Below, piece after piece: positions 39,029-52,061 of a stretch of DNA of 64,000 nt. Under the pieces are notes generated by a model. That model ran no database searches. It saw nothing but the letters and a program-made list of their open reading frames with translations, and was not told the origin of the DNA. Each line of letters starts with the position of its first letter. Within the stretch, counting starts at the first letter, position 1. The stretch spans positions 1 to 64,000 of the forward strand of contig NW_026251399.1 in the NCBI RefSeq assembly GCF_025118155.1, written 5' to 3'. Source of the stretch: Cokeromyces recurvatus (lineage: Eukaryota; Mucoromycota; Mucoromycetes; Mucorales; Mucoraceae). A program made the position numbers and the translations under genes.

Positions 39029-40961
39029 TTATAGTGTTGTGCTTGTAACATCATTTGCATTTGAAGATGAAGTTGGATTACTATATGTACTTTGCTGAGT
39101 TGATGACTCTTCTTCTGAATCCTTTACAGGAAAGGTCTGGCTGACTAAGGCTTCAATGGAACTAGCTAGTATGTTCTTTTGCTTCTCCAAGTCATTTGAT
39201 TCACTTACTAATGATGTTTCAATTTCATCATATTGTTGAACTTTGATAGATAATTTATCTATGATTGTTTTTACTGCTAATCTGGTCCAATGCTGTATTT
39301 CCTGCTCCTCATAACTTGCTAGTTTATGAGAACATTCAACAGCACTTTTTAACGCATTTGTAGTTGCTCTCTGTAATACTTCTTTAGAGAATATTCCTTG
39401 ATCTACTTTGTTTTCTTCGATCTTTATTTCTGAATCACTATCTTCTTCTTTCATAACGTCAACTATCTCTGTCTCAACAGGTTCATCAGTTTGTTTGGAT
39501 TCAGTTTCTTCCTTCTTTATGGTTTGATCCATCTCTACTGATTCCTCTCTACCTTCTCCTGATTTAATCAGCTCCTTCAAAGCTGCCTTTGCTGCAGCTG
39601 CACCAATACCTGGATTTATATGGCCTGATAAAAAGGCAACCATAGTCATGATAGGGTTAGGTAAATCACCAAACGGTAGCTCCTCTAATTCCTTTTTAGA
39701 TAATTTAGCTGTTAAAAACTCATCGCTAATAGGCAATTGTAGGAATTGAGTAATACATTGCTCTTTAGAACGACTACCAACATGCTCAGAAATCATAAGC
39801 CAGTCATCATCAAATCGTTCAACACCTTCTAATAATCGCAAGGTTTCTTCATCGGTCCATGCTTCATCCATCTGTAAGTCAGGTCCAGTAGATGACTCTA
39901 CACGCAAAAAATCTCCGCTGAAGAAAGTAGATGGGAAACGACCTTCGAGGAAACAATCGATACAAACTTGATAATTTTTGGTTTTTAAAGATTGATATCG
40001 TACTTCACTACAATCTACTTTACAATTGGAACAATGAAAGATTTTACGTCCATCCGGGTTATTTGGATCTTCAATAGATAGGTTCCATGAGGACCTTATT
40101 GAAGGCGTTTCTGATTCACTAAAGATTAAATCACGCAAATACTGTAGATCTGCTTTCTCTATGTCTTTAAAGTTACGTTGTGATTTAGGATTTACTTGAG
40201 CACTAGGATCACTATCAATGTAAGGATCAAATATTCTCCTGCGTGGGTCAGACTATAGAGATGATAGAGTATTCATTTTAATAAAATATATATTTGTATA
40301 TGCATATAGAATTACTTACTTTAAAATTGATCAGTTTATTCATTTCCAAAAAGTGATGAATTCTAGTTAATAGCAATAGATCTGCATCTAATTTTGATTT
40401 ACAAGCTGAAATAGTTAAATAATAGTCTGGATTAGACATATAAGTATCGATCATATAATTTCTATAAGTTTTATAATCCTCTGCTGTTAAATTTTCCTGG
40501 TTAATTTCTGGTAATGATAAAGTTTCTATCTCGTGAATAGAAGATTTATCAAACCATGCAGGCAACTTAATATCAGCATAATTGTAGGGCGTCGATTTCA
40601 AAAGAGAAGGAATATCTAAGTCTATAAAGCAGATATATACATATATTTCTTTAGTTATAGCTTTACAGAAAAATATAAATAACAAGTCAAACCTTTTTGA
40701 TCATTCTCATTTTCATCTAGTTTTTGTATCATGAGAGGTCTCTTTGGATATTCTACATTAGCTGCTGTATATTGAGAAATATTACTTATATCACCATTTA
40801 AGTAAGGTTCAAATTCATTCTTTCTCTGCCTACTTCCAGTTTGAGGTCTTTCTGATTCAATATCTCTAATACGAACTTCAGGTTGATTACCTGGATTAAC
40901 TAAAGGAATAGGTGGTGTAGATGACTCTTCTACTTGTTGTTGTTGTTGCTGTTGTTGCTCC

Positions 40962-41018
<57 letters not shown>

Positions 41019-42178
41019 GGCTGTTCCTGTTGTTGCTGTTGTTGCTGCTGTGATTGTAGTTGCTGTGGTTGTTGATTATTAGTATTAAATGGAATCTGTA
41101 TTGTAGATGGTATTGGTTCATTATTCATTGTCTGCCTCATTGTCTTTTTAGCTGGTATATCACTTTCAGAATTACTTAATCTTCGTTTGCGAGACACAAT
41201 TGCTTCCTCCATTTCCTCCTCTACTTCCTCCTCCACTTCCTCCTCCACTTCCTCCTCCTCTTCTTCTTCTTCATCATCTTCATCAATATCTTCATAATCT
41301 TCTTCATTCATCATTTCATTAAATCGAACCGTATCCTGCAACCATCTTACAGAAATCCGCCAAGGCCCAGTATGCTCAGGAGCTTCCTCAGGGTCAGCAA
41401 ATTGATCTGTTTGAGGTAACCAACTATCAAAGGAGTCAGGATAATACCACCAATGAACTAATACCAAATCTCCTCTCTTTTCTAATGTCCTAAACCAATC
41501 TTCTTCCACACTATTCTTCTTGTATTTATGAAGTTTACCATGTAAAATATGTGTAGCTTTATCTTTATCTCCAACATAAATAGCTATAAAATTTATAAAT
41601 TTCAATTATTAACTCTTTTTTTTTATATATATACATGTATACAATTATTATTATTATTTTTTACCCCCAATTTTTTTAATAAGAGAAAAAATAATTTTAT
41701 AATGTGAATCATCAATAGAATCGGTAAGAGTGATTCTTGGTACAGCAATGAATTTAGATTTAATCAATAAATCCCTCACTGAGTGAACCAAATCAGCATT
41801 TCTTTGTTTTTTAGCTGGATTACTGAAATCCCATTTTTTCCAACCATGTTTTAGTCGATAAGTATATGCACCAAGTAAAATAGTATAGATGGGAGAATCC
41901 GTTGTTAAGACAGTATTTTTTTCCACTTTTAATAATTTTGCTGGAATTCGTAAAGGTGCATTGGTAGGTCTATTAAAAGCGCCTAAACAGTCTTGTTGAA
42001 ATTGTTGTAATTGTCCAATCAAAAGAGAAAGATCCTGAGCTGTTAAAGAAAGATCGCGTTGTAGTGATTTCAACTCTTGAAATAATGGTTCAATAATGTC
42101 GTTAAAGCAATTAACTACTTCAGGTGATTCGTAATGGCTTTGTTCTAAAGCGGCGCCCTTAGGATTCCTTCTTGACAT
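39029..42178 (-). CDS. SWI3: SWI/SNF-RSC core subunit, Swi3/Rsc8/SMARCC-like
   Basis: 976 aa, four exons: 42178-41665, 41583-40693, 40621-40320 and 40252-39029; lengths sum exactly. N-terminal module (residues 1-290) resembles the SMARCC MarR/BRCT/chromo-like region (KWDFSNPAKK, HWWYYPDSFDSWL). It is followed by a Glu/Asp-rich run, a nuclear-type SRKRR patch and a long polyglutamine tract (about 40934-41080). Then SWIRM (about residues 470-565: DIPSLLKS, LPAWFDKSSIHEIE), ZZ-type zinc finger (CSNC...CSE...CIDC), SANT (WTDEETLRLLEGVERFDDDW) and a C-terminal coiled coil preceded by NPIMTMVAFLSGHINPGIGAAAAKAAL. The last phrase is the SMARCC signature. Acts as a scaffold in nucleosome remodelling. 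Confidence 0.95.
40934..41080 (-). repeat. CAA/CAG microsatellite encoding polyglutamine
   Basis: Within exon 2 of the Swi3-like gene, read on the minus strand as CAA/CAG codons. The core is a run of roughly 20 uninterrupted CAA codons with Glu interruptions on both sides. Likely length-polymorphic. Confidence 0.9.
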
Positions 42179-42491
42179 GTGTGGAGTTTTTTTTTTAAGC
42201 TAATGTAGTAGATTTAAAAAAAAAAAAAAAAAAAATCCGTTGCAAACATAAAATCGAAAATTTTGTCAATTGGTGCTGAAAAAAAAAAAACAAAAAAATC
42301 GGAGAAATTTGCCTACCAGATTTATTCTGAAATTATTCAAAAAGGACCTTCTTTCTGTCTTGCTTAATTCATTTATTATTCAAATTTTTTTAAAGTTGTA
42401 TTTCATCAAGTATGTAGATGAGCTGTTATTACTTGATAAAACTATTATAATTAATTGTTTAAATAGTTGAAATTTCACCCTAATTTCAGTC

Positions 42492-43705
42492 ATGTTGTTA
42501 TATAATAAATTATGTGCTGCATTGAATGAAAATGAAATGTAAAAAAAAAAGTCTGTTTAAATGTACATAGTATGAATACTTATGTTACTGTTTACTAGTG
42601 ATGAGCTCGGTTTATTACCATTAATTCCCGAAATAAATGAAATACCTATAAAGAATCAAAAATACTATCCACTTATTGTAGTTGAATCTAAGTTAGGAAT
42701 TGCCATTTCATCTTCAAAGATCTTGTTGAAACAATCACATGAGTATTTTATTAGTCTGGATGATAGTAATGATAAAGAAATAGAACAAGTAACGAGAATT
42801 ATGATATTATTAAAACCTGACAATTATACAGCCATGAATAGAAGGTAAAATAGAATAAAAAAATATTACGGCTTGAATAAAAACTAATAGTTTGCAATTA
42901 GGAAAAGGCTTATTATATCAGGTTATATTGATATTAAAAGGGAATTAAGGTTAATTGAGTTAATATTTACTATTCCACGTCATGCAAAGAGCTCATTTGC
43001 TTGGTCTCATCGACAATGGATTTTAACAAATTATTACAAAACGATTGATATTACACATGAACTCAAGCTATGTCAAACCACATCTATTTTATATCCTAGA
43101 AACTATTATGCATGGACATTTAGATATTGGATTTTATCTACCTTTTGTGATCAGACTAGAATTGAACAAGAATATCAAGAAATGCTTAAATGGATAGAAT
43201 TGAATATTAGTGACTTTTCCGGACTTCAATACTTGCAGCAAATTATGACTTTAGCACCCACTGAACTCAATTCAATTCAACAACATATGGAATGGTTAGA
43301 TCAACTTATAATCAAATATCCTGGCCATGAATCATTATGGTGTCATCGTAGATTTTGTACAGCTATCTTGACTGAGAAATCAGTTGAACACTGTAAAGCA
43401 CAGCATCGATTTGTTTATAGCATCCTTCATGATCAGTTCAATAGTCAATCATTGAGTAATAACCCGAATGATTTAGTGATGCAAAAGGAATTTGCTTTAA
43501 GATTTGGTTTATGGCAAACTTTGCTGGTAAAGACAATACATGAATTATATTAATTCTTTGTTTATTCTTTTTTAATTCTTTTTTTTTTTTTCAGGAAAAG
43601 AAACATTATTCTCGTCCAATAATAGAAGACGCATTAATAATAAAATTATATTCAACTGTTGCACCTGTACCTGAATTTATAATAGATCGACAGGAGACAT
43701 TATGA
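42492..43705 (+). CDS. PTAR1: Protein prenyltransferase alpha-subunit repeat protein, PTAR1-like
   Basis: 342 aa, four exons: 42492-42538, 42599-42844, 42902-43526 and 43595-43705, in frame. It contains the tandem prenyltransferase alpha repeats: LLKPDNYTAMNRRKRLI, SFAWSHRQWIL, LYPRNYYAWTFRYWIL and HESLWCHRRFCTA, each a helical hairpin with the Tyr/Trp-x2-R-x-W/F pattern. The N-terminal DELGLLPLIPEI and ESKLGIAISSSKIL resemble PTAR1, the alpha subunit of geranylgeranyltransferase type III, which pairs with the Rab GGTase beta subunit; in fungi Ecm9 is similar. FNTA or Bet4/Ram2 are the alternatives, less likely because the N-terminus differs. Confidence 0.75.
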
Positions 43706-44733
43706 CAAAGTTATACATCTATATCTATTTGAACTAAAATAAAGGGATTGAATACTATACTCTATCTCCCTATCTATCTATAATTCATACTTGATAGTTT
43801 ATGTAAGGGATAAAAGTAATGACATATGTACTGTATACATATAGACCAAACTAATTAAAGTAACTATAAGTTTCTTTATTTATTTACTATTATTATTATT
43901 ATTATTATTGAACGCGTTTATTAAGCATGATATCATATATTGTATAAAGAAGCTTGCACTAAAAATAACCTCAAGGTCATGTATCTGTATTTGTGCAGAA
44001 AACATAGGCAAATAAATGAACATTTATATAAATTTATTTGTATGATGAAAGCTTAGAATTTTAATAGGTCGTATATAATGCCCTATGTTGTTACAATGAA
44101 TTCAATATATTGCTGCTTACAATGTACATAGTCTTTATTTGAAGATCTCTCTCTCTTTTTAATAATAATAATAGATTATGTATTAAACCCCTTTAACGTT
44201 AAATTCCTTTTTTTTGAGGGGAAAGGCATCAACACGTAAGTCTGGTTAACTTACATGGTTATTTGTTCACTTATATTGTATATAAAAATAGATAGAAAAT
44301 ATTCTTAAATAATAACATGACAAATGTTTAGGTTAAAACAAGAAAAGAAAAAAGGAGAAGAGCAAAAATTATCATAAAGACTATAATACTCCCATAAATC
44401 ATTAAACAATATACAGAAAATGAATATAATGAATCTGTATTCTGTATAGAATGTAGAATTTATAAAGAATATACGCAGAGTAGAAAAAAAAAAGTATCGT
44501 TTATACATACAATACATACATACATACATACATTATATTTATATATACATAACGCACATATACATACATTAAATTTCTTCCCTTCTTTGATCTAGTATAA
44601 ATTCTTTTCTCCCTTTTAAACACATTTTCTTTGCTCGATAATCCTTTTAGAACTGTTTTCTCTTCTTTCTCTTTCCCCTTTCATCTTTTGTACTATTAAG
44701 TATAATAGGAACTGATATATTCATAAATCGAAT
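43706..44733. other. Intergenic about 1 kb, no gene seen
   Basis: Lies between the PTAR1-like stop and MFS start. ATT microsatellite near 43880-43908, CATA repeats at 44505-44533, and a pyrimidine-rich leader just before the MFS start. Confidence 0.4.
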
Positions 44734-45136
44734 ATGAAAAACATTTTCATTACCACTCCAGAATTACCCAGAAAAAATACAGCATTTGAAGAAGATATTT
44801 ATATGAAGTCATCAATATATGACAACAGTACAATTGTTATGGATAGTCACTTGACGGATGCAAGCACTGTAAGCACTTTGAAACCCTCCCAATGTACGTA
44901 TATTTATTACAGTGGCCTATGAGAAGTTAATTATGTATATATGTATACTTTTCTCTCTTAGCAATAGTTAGTAGGCTACTACGACGAGTAGACTTTGAGT
45001 ATTATAAAAAGAGTAAAAATAACGAAAAAGCTTACTATAAAGATAATGAAGAGGACCCATATCGTTGGGTAATATTAGTTAGTGGATTTCTTGCACAAGC
45101 TATTAGCATGTGTACATTATCAAGTTGGTATGAAAT

Positions 45137-45176
<40 letters not shown>

Positions 45177-46442
45177 GAATAAAATAAAATAAAAAAGATA
45201 CTAAACCTGATTATATAGGGGTAAGTTGTGTTAAATGATTAGCAATATAAATGTCAAAAGAAAAAAGGGTTCCTTCGTGTTACGTTTCACATGATCTTTA
45301 AGCCCTTCTTCATTATTAAGAACAACTTTCTTTTTTTCTTTTAATTAGGTGTCATGCAGGATTATTTTGACCGAAAAATCTTTAAAGGTTCTATGGATGC
45401 TACTGAGCTAAGTTTTGTTGGCACAATTGGTTTTGCCTTTTGTGGTTTGATGGGACCCATTACACCATTTTTTATTTCGCTTTTGGGTACTCGATGGGTA
45501 TTATTTTTTGGTACAATTCTGATATCAGCTGGTCTAATATTAGCGAGCTTTTCAACAAAGGTCTGGCATTTATATATTACACAAAGTGTGATGCATGGAA
45601 TTGGTGCTGCTCTATTATATATTGTAATTATAACAATTGAAGAAAACCAACAACCTATTTAGCATCTATTTTATATAGGTTTCAATGTCTATATCACCTC
45701 AATGGTTTATCAAGAGGAGAGGTTTAGCTATGGGCATCATGGTCAGTGGATCAGGTGTAGGCGGACTAATTATGCCATTTGTGATGACAGCTTTAAATGA
45801 GTCTTTAGGTGGTGCATGGTAATAATAATAATAATACATGTATATATATTATAAACATGTTCGTTTATTTTATTTTATTTTTTACAGGTGTTATAGAGTT
45901 TTGGGTATCATTTCCTTTGTTATTAGTATGTTGGCTACGCTACTTTTAAAAGAGAATCCTTATACATCAACTAGTACAAAAACAAAATTAAAAGAAATAG
46001 TTGACTTGAATATATGTAAAGACCCAAAATTCATTATTTGGTGTCTTGCTGGAAATTTAAGTATGCTATCCTATTTTATTCCAGCATTCTATCTTCCATC
46101 TCATGCAACAAAGATTGGACTTTTACCAGCTCAAGGATCCATCTTAGTAGCTATATTTTCTGCTGTTAATGTAATAGGTCGCATTATTTCAGGGTAACTT
46201 ATTCCTTTATATTCTAATTCTAATTCTCATTTTGCCTTTTTTTTTTTTTTCTGTAGATATTTAGGTGACCATATTGGTGTAGTAAATATAAATATTATAT
46301 TTTTGTTTATCTCTGGGCTTAGTTCATTATTGATATGGACATTTGCAAACTCTTTTGCTACTCTTATGATATTTATCATTATTTATGGGTTTATGAGCGG
46401 AACCGTTTTTTCATTACGTAAGTATAAAAGACTTGATATGTT

Positions 46443-46490
<48 letters not shown>

Positions 46491-46790
46491 AATAAAATAA
46501 AATAAAGAGAGAGAAAGAGAGTTGTATATAACCTGTGATATTGATTAGTGGCACCCATCACGGCCGAAATTACAGGTATGGAAAAATACCCTTCTGGTAT
46601 TTGCCTTTATTTGTTTTTCATGACAGCAGCAAGATTTGGTCCAACTTTAGCGGGTGCTATTCAAACGGCTACTGATAAACATTCTTTTTTTACATATCAA
46701 ATGTTTACTGGGATGGCCTTTGTCTTATCTGCAGTCGTGAATATGTTCTTAAAATATCAGTTAAAGCCAAGTGTTTTTGCTAAAATCTAA
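44734..46790 (+). CDS. MFS transporter, monocarboxylate-transporter (MCT/SLC16, fungal Mch) type
   Basis: 483 aa, twelve-helix major facilitator. Exons: 44734-44893, 44962-45127, 45219-45220 (2 nt), 45349-45623, 45679-45818, 45888-46193, 46257-46417 and 46549-46790. The cytosolic N-terminus is about 100 aa. Helix 1 starts at RWVILVSGFLAQA, and the family motif SWGVMQDYF is completed only if the 2-nt exon GG is used. Other markers: RRGLAMGIMVSGSGVGGLIMP between helices 4 and 5, and SAVNVIGRIISGYLGDHIG at helices 7-8. Substrate may be monocarboxylates or other small organics; fungal members are poorly characterised. Without the microexon the reading frame from exon 2 to exon 4 is broken unless a weak upstream donor (45124, GTTGGT) is used. 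Confidence 0.88.
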
Positions 46791-47138
46791 TGTATATAGT
46801 AATAGTAGTAGTCATAGTCATAGTCATAGTAATAGCCTCATTAAACTTATACTACACACATATTTATAAATTTGTTCTCCTACATAATATTCTTTTTTTT
46901 TTTCATCTTTTTTTTTTTTTTCTATTTACTAATAATAGATCAAAAACAATAGAAACACGTTACATAAAGGCTTTGCAAAATAGTCTTTTTTTTTAAAAAA
47001 AAAAATAAGCTATGATTAATTAAAAAAGGTACTACTTTTGCCTGCAGAATTTTGTATTGAGTGAAACCAATGACTATTTGTATAAATTTGTGTAAATTTA
47101 TAAAAAAAGGAGAATACATAATAATAAAAATCTGTCTT

Positions 47139-47188
<50 letters not shown>

Positions 47189-47235
47189 TATTATTAAAGT
47201 TGTATGATAATTATTAAATTTTTATATATGCTTTT
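46791..47235. other. Intergenic with long A tract
   Basis: Poly-A about 38 nt at 47148-47185 just upstream of the calpain start. No gene. Confidence 0.4.
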
Positions 47236-50200
47236 ATGACCAAGTTTTCAAAAAAAATTGATCATCATTCCAATGCTCAACAACAATTATTCACTTTAAC
47301 TTTATTGAAATCATCAAATCAACATGTAAAAAAGTTTTATAGTGAAGCATATGCATATGCATGTAATGCTATTAAACTTGATAATTTAGCTAAATATTCA
47401 GAAGCAAGGGATGCTTATAAAGTTGTAGTTAAGGTAAATGGCATGTTTAAATTATTGATTCCCGATTATTTCCAACAAATACATGTATGTATATTTGTTT
47501 TTAATTTGTTATTATTGCTTTAGAACTTTTCTAAAATACTTCAAGGTATTATAACTGAACAACATGAATTAAAGCTAAATTATTAATTTAATGTTCTGTC
47601 GTCTTATTGTTGTAGATGAAAACTGTCATATTGATCGTAATAAATTAATACAAAAGTTAAATGAATATAGACATAGAATAGAACAATTAGATCGTTACAT
47701 GAAGACAACAAGTACTAATTCACCTTCCTTATACATTAATGAAAATTCACCCTATCATCGACGTGATTCGACTGATTCTGATATTAGTCGTACTGAAGAA
47801 GACGATTATAACGATAGAGCAAAAGTAATCGATCTAATATCAAATAAATAGAATACTAAATATTCTTATAGTTTTCTTTTGATCAAGGTGAGGTGAATGA
47901 ATTGAATGGCAACATTGACCTCGGGTTAGAATATTATTCAGAATCAGCAGAACTTTATTTAAAGGCATTTAAAGGATACGATTATGATTCAATTAAAAAG
48001 CAAAAGGCACGAGATAATTTTACAAAGGCCCTGGATAAAGCAGAAATGTTAAAAAAGAAACTTACCACTCTTACCTCTCCAGCCATTGTCAAATGTTCGG
48101 GTCGATCGTCACCACGGAGTCGATCCACTTCTTCAGCATCCGATCGTCCTAGTCTATTATTTTATCAACACTCATCATCTGCTTCTTCCTCTATTTCAGT
48201 GGATAATCATCATATAGATGACGAGAATCATATCTTGGCTCAAAAATTGTCCTCTGTAGAAATTGAAGTTTTGAAGTTTACCTCGAATGTAAACAATAAA
48301 ACGTTTCTACCCTGGATAGATGAAGCAGATCTTAAGGAAAAATTCTCTGATTCTACACGTTATATAGATCCTGAAGGCTCTTTACGACTCTCTGCAAAAC
48401 AATTAGAAAAAATGGGAGGATGGAAGCGACCTGATGCTATCATGAAATGCCCACAACTCATTCGTGTCATATCAAGGTATAAAAAAATGATTAAAATAAT
48501 AATAATAATAATAATAATTTGATATTTTTCTTTTTTAATAGTACAAGCATCATTCAGGATATTGTGACAGATTGTTCGTTTGTTGCCTCTTTATGTGTTG
48601 CAGCTGCCTATGAACAAAAATTTAAAAAGCAATTGATTACCTCTTGTATATACCCACAAAATAAGCATGGTCAGCCTTGTTATAATCCTAATGGAAAATA
48701 TGTTATTAAACTTGTATATAATGGAATTGCTAGAAAAGTGGTTGTCGATGATTTATTACCTGTTTCAAGGGAAGGCACCTTGATGTGTACTTTTTCAACA
48801 AATAAAGATGAATTATGGGCTAGTATTATAGAAAAGGCTTATATGAAACTAATGGGTGGCTATGATTTCCCTGGATCAAATTCAGGTATTGATCTTCATT
48901 GTTTAACGGGCTGGATTCCTGAACATATCTTTATTTATGAGTAAAATTTATATATTTATTTATTTTTAATATTTTTTTTTGGACTAATCATTTCATTATT
49001 AACAAAATAGTAAACATTTTGTAGCAGATAATGTATGGGAACGTATCTTGGATGGGGTAAAATATGGTGATGTTCTTGTAACGATTGCTACAGGTGATAT
49101 GACAGAAGAAGAAGCCATTCAATTAGGCCTTGTACCTACCCATGCCTATGCTGTCATTGATGTGAAATGGGTTCAAGGAAAACGTTTATTGCAGGTCAAG
49201 AACCCTTGGAGTCATAAACGATGGCGTGGACCCTATAGTCATTTGGATACGAATGTTTGGACTCAAGAACTAAGAGAACTTCTTCAATTTGATCCTGATG
49301 TAGCTGAAAAGAAAGATGATGGTATCTTTTGGATTGATTTTGAATCTGTTTGTGCCAATTTCACTTCTATTCATCTTAATTGGAATCCGGGACTCTTTAC
49401 ACATCGTTGGGTTATACATTCTGTTTGGCCAGAGCATGTGGGACCTAAAAGAGACATTTATAGTTTAGGATATAATCCTCAGTTTCGATTAAAGATAAAT
49501 GTACCTGATACAAAGAAACCTGCGGCTGTATGGTTATTGCTTTCAAAACATATCATGGTAACAGAAGAAAATACTGATTATATTACATTGCATGTATATA
49601 ATGATACAAATGGTGAAAGGGTATATTATCCTGGAAATCCATTTAAAGAGGTAAGATTGATTACCTTTGTGCATGTATGTATTGGTTTATTTGACTTTTT
49701 TTTTTCTTTACGGACATGTTTTAGGGAACTTATGTGAATAGTCCGCATATATTAGTTAGATTTAATGCCCCACCTGGCATAAGTGATTATACTATTGTAG
49801 TATCTCAACATGAAAAAGAGCGTTCATTATACTTTTCCTTACGTGCTTATTCACTTGCACCATTTAAATTACAAGAAATACCTTTACGTTACTCTATTGA
49901 ACAGAAGGTAAATATTTATATTTATATACATACATGTATATTGATTTTTTTTTTTTTTTTTTTTTGCTTTTAATATTATAAATTAGGTTCATAGCCAATG
50001 GACAGAGCAAACAGCAGGTGGTAATTCTTGTAATGCATCCTATTTAAATAATCCACAATGGAAAATCACAATACCCACCTATAGTCAACAAGATACAGAA
50101 GGACTTTTATTACAGTTAGAATCACAAAAGGATTTTGCAGTTCATTTATTATTTATGGAAGGAGGTAAACGAGTTTCGAGTGTTTCTGTTCGTGATGTCT

Positions 50201-51051
50201 TGGCAGAATCAGGTCCTTATAGACATGGATTTTGTTATTGCGAATTACCGAGTATTAAACGTAAAAATCTTATTTCTATATATATGCATATACATTTATA
50301 TGAATAGAAAAACAACTAAACCTGTTTTTTTATATATATAAAAGCGGGTGATTATACCATAGTAGCATCTACTTTTGAACCAGATTTAATTGGGAAATTT
50401 ATACTAACAGTATCAAGTACAGTGAAAGTACAAATAGAACCTATTCCATCTGAAGGAGCTGTAAGTTTCTAAATATGTGCATGGTATATATCCTTATACT
50501 TAATTTATATTATTAGGGTATGTTTAAAAAGGTATTTCATGGTGAATGGATTGTAGGCTATAGTGCAATGGGATGCCCTAGTTTTGGTAACTATGATAAG
50601 AATCCTCGTTATTTATTAGAGACTCGTGAATTAACTACAGTCAAGTAAAGTTGGCCAAAAAGAAAAAAAAATCGACTTAACCCTACTCATAATATTGTTT
50701 ATATATTTATTTTAGAGTACGATTACAAGCCAAGAATAATTCAGATTTTGTCCCTTCCATGAATGTTACTATTTATGAAAAGCATCCAACAGAGTTATTT
50801 GGTAAAGAAGTAGCTACTTCAGGTCCCTACACAAATGTAATTCAAGGTGTAGCAACAGGAGATGTAGCTTTAAGTCAAAATGAAACGGGTAATATATGAA
50901 TCTATTTACATGTTTATTTATCATCTCATCTAACGTTAACTTTTATTTAGGTTATATCATTGTATTAGCTACTCATGATAAAGACATTGCAGCAGAATTT
51001 ACAGTGATTATCTATAGTGATCGTCCTGTTAGTGTAAAAAGTGATAAATAA
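47236..51051 (+). CDS. RIM13: Calpain-like cysteine protease Rim13/PalB
   Basis: About 1000 aa in roughly 12 exons from 47236 to the stop at 51049-51051. The N-terminus has a helical MIT-like region ([29 protein letters not shown] and a second helical block at [15 protein letters not shown]), separated by Ser-rich linkers. The peptidase C2 domain has the catalytic Cys in [15 protein letters not shown], the His in [12 protein letters not shown] and the Asn in [15 protein letters not shown]. Downstream are repeated beta-rich C2-like (calpain D III) domains ([15 protein letters not shown] and similar). This is the layout of Rim13/PalB and calpain-7, which cleaves Rim101/PacC in ambient-pH signalling at ESCRT-III. 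Exon 2 is a 22-nt microexon (AACTTTTCTAAAATACTTCA..., near 47524). The acceptor at about 47890 (GGTGAG) is inferred. Confidence 0.92.
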
Positions 51052-51131
51052 ATAAATATGTATAAATGATTTTTTTTTTTTTTTTTTTTTTTTTTGCTTT
51101 TGCTTTTATTGTACAAGAACTATTCTTATTA

Positions 51132-51677
51132 TTATTTTGTTTGACCAAGTCTTCTTGCTTGAATTGAATTCAGGGCGCGTTGACCTGTAAAGAAGACGAG
51201 AATGATGAGTCCAGAAAGGAAAGTTAAAGTTTGGAAAAGGTTAAGTTTTGTCCAATAAAGATAAAAAAGATATTCAACAGAGACTAATGAAGCTAAAAAG
51301 GCAATGATAGATACTGTACGAACTGTAGAACCCGAAAACAAATCAAGCATCACCTTTCCTGGAGTATAACCAATTTGAAGCCACTAAATATAAATGGATG
51401 AAAAAGTTAGTTTCTTTATATATATAAATATATGCATATAAGATTCGATTTTTTTTTGATATCTATTTACGCCTGTAATAAGGAACAACCAAGGTGTTAA
51501 TGTAATAAAGGCAAACAATGTTGAAAATACTGCAGATGGCATCTTTTCTGTTTCTCTAAAAATATGATGAATTTCAGGTCGTAATTCAAAAACATCTTCA
51601 TCTCCAGCTGCTTTAACAAGTGTTGCAAAACAAGTAGCTAAAACAAGGCTTATAACAGACTGTAATTGACGTGACAT
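51132..51677 (-). CDS. SWP1: Minimal ribophorin-II/Swp1-like OST subunit
   Basis: 152 aa, exons 51677-51471 and 51383-51132, in frame. It has a signal peptide (MSRQLQSVISLVLATCFATLVKA), a short lumenal stretch with ELRPEIHHIFRETEKMPS and then three hydrophobic helices ending in SIQARRLGQTK. The motif PEIHHIFRE-x-EK-x-P and the later TKLNLFQTLTFL match the C-terminal membrane domain of ribophorin II (human RPN2) and yeast Swp1, a subunit of oligosaccharyltransferase at the ER membrane. Full RPN2 is about 630 aa and Swp1 about 286 aa, so only the membrane domain is here with its own signal peptide. Confidence 0.85.
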
Positions 51678-52061
51678 TGTTATATATTCATAAAAATAAA
51701 AAAAAAAATAAAAAAAAAAAAAAAAAAAAAATAGAATAAAATAAAAAATAATAAAATAAAAAAGTAGAAAATAAATAAATTTACTTTGTTTAAATTAAAT
51801 TATTTTTTCTTAAGCAGCAGCAGCAAATAATATAATCAACTCATATACTTAAACAAAAGACCATATCATATACACATATAAAGATAGAGAAAAAGAACTG
51901 CCTTTGTTTTCGTCATCTTATTGTTATATTAATTAGGGATTTTTTTGTTTTTTTTTTTAAAAAAAATAAAATAAAAGAGCTTAAATAGTGTTATATTTTT
52001 GCTCAAGAATACAGTATTATAGCAGCTTATGAATATATAAATTCATATATTTAAAAAAATA
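51678..52061. other. Intergenic, A-rich
   Basis: A-rich tract at about 51700-51780 and T/A repeats. Downstream boundary is the start of LINE repeat copy 1 near 52062. Confidence 0.35.

Noticed and set aside
40930..41121. Asn-rich open frame overlapping the polyglutamine tract
   Set aside because: Alternate frame of the CAA repeat; the Swi3-like frame has domains on both sides.
47236..51051. A pH-signalling gene cluster around the Rim13-like gene
   Set aside because: Neighbours are an MFS transporter and an OST subunit; no other Rim/Pal component is present.
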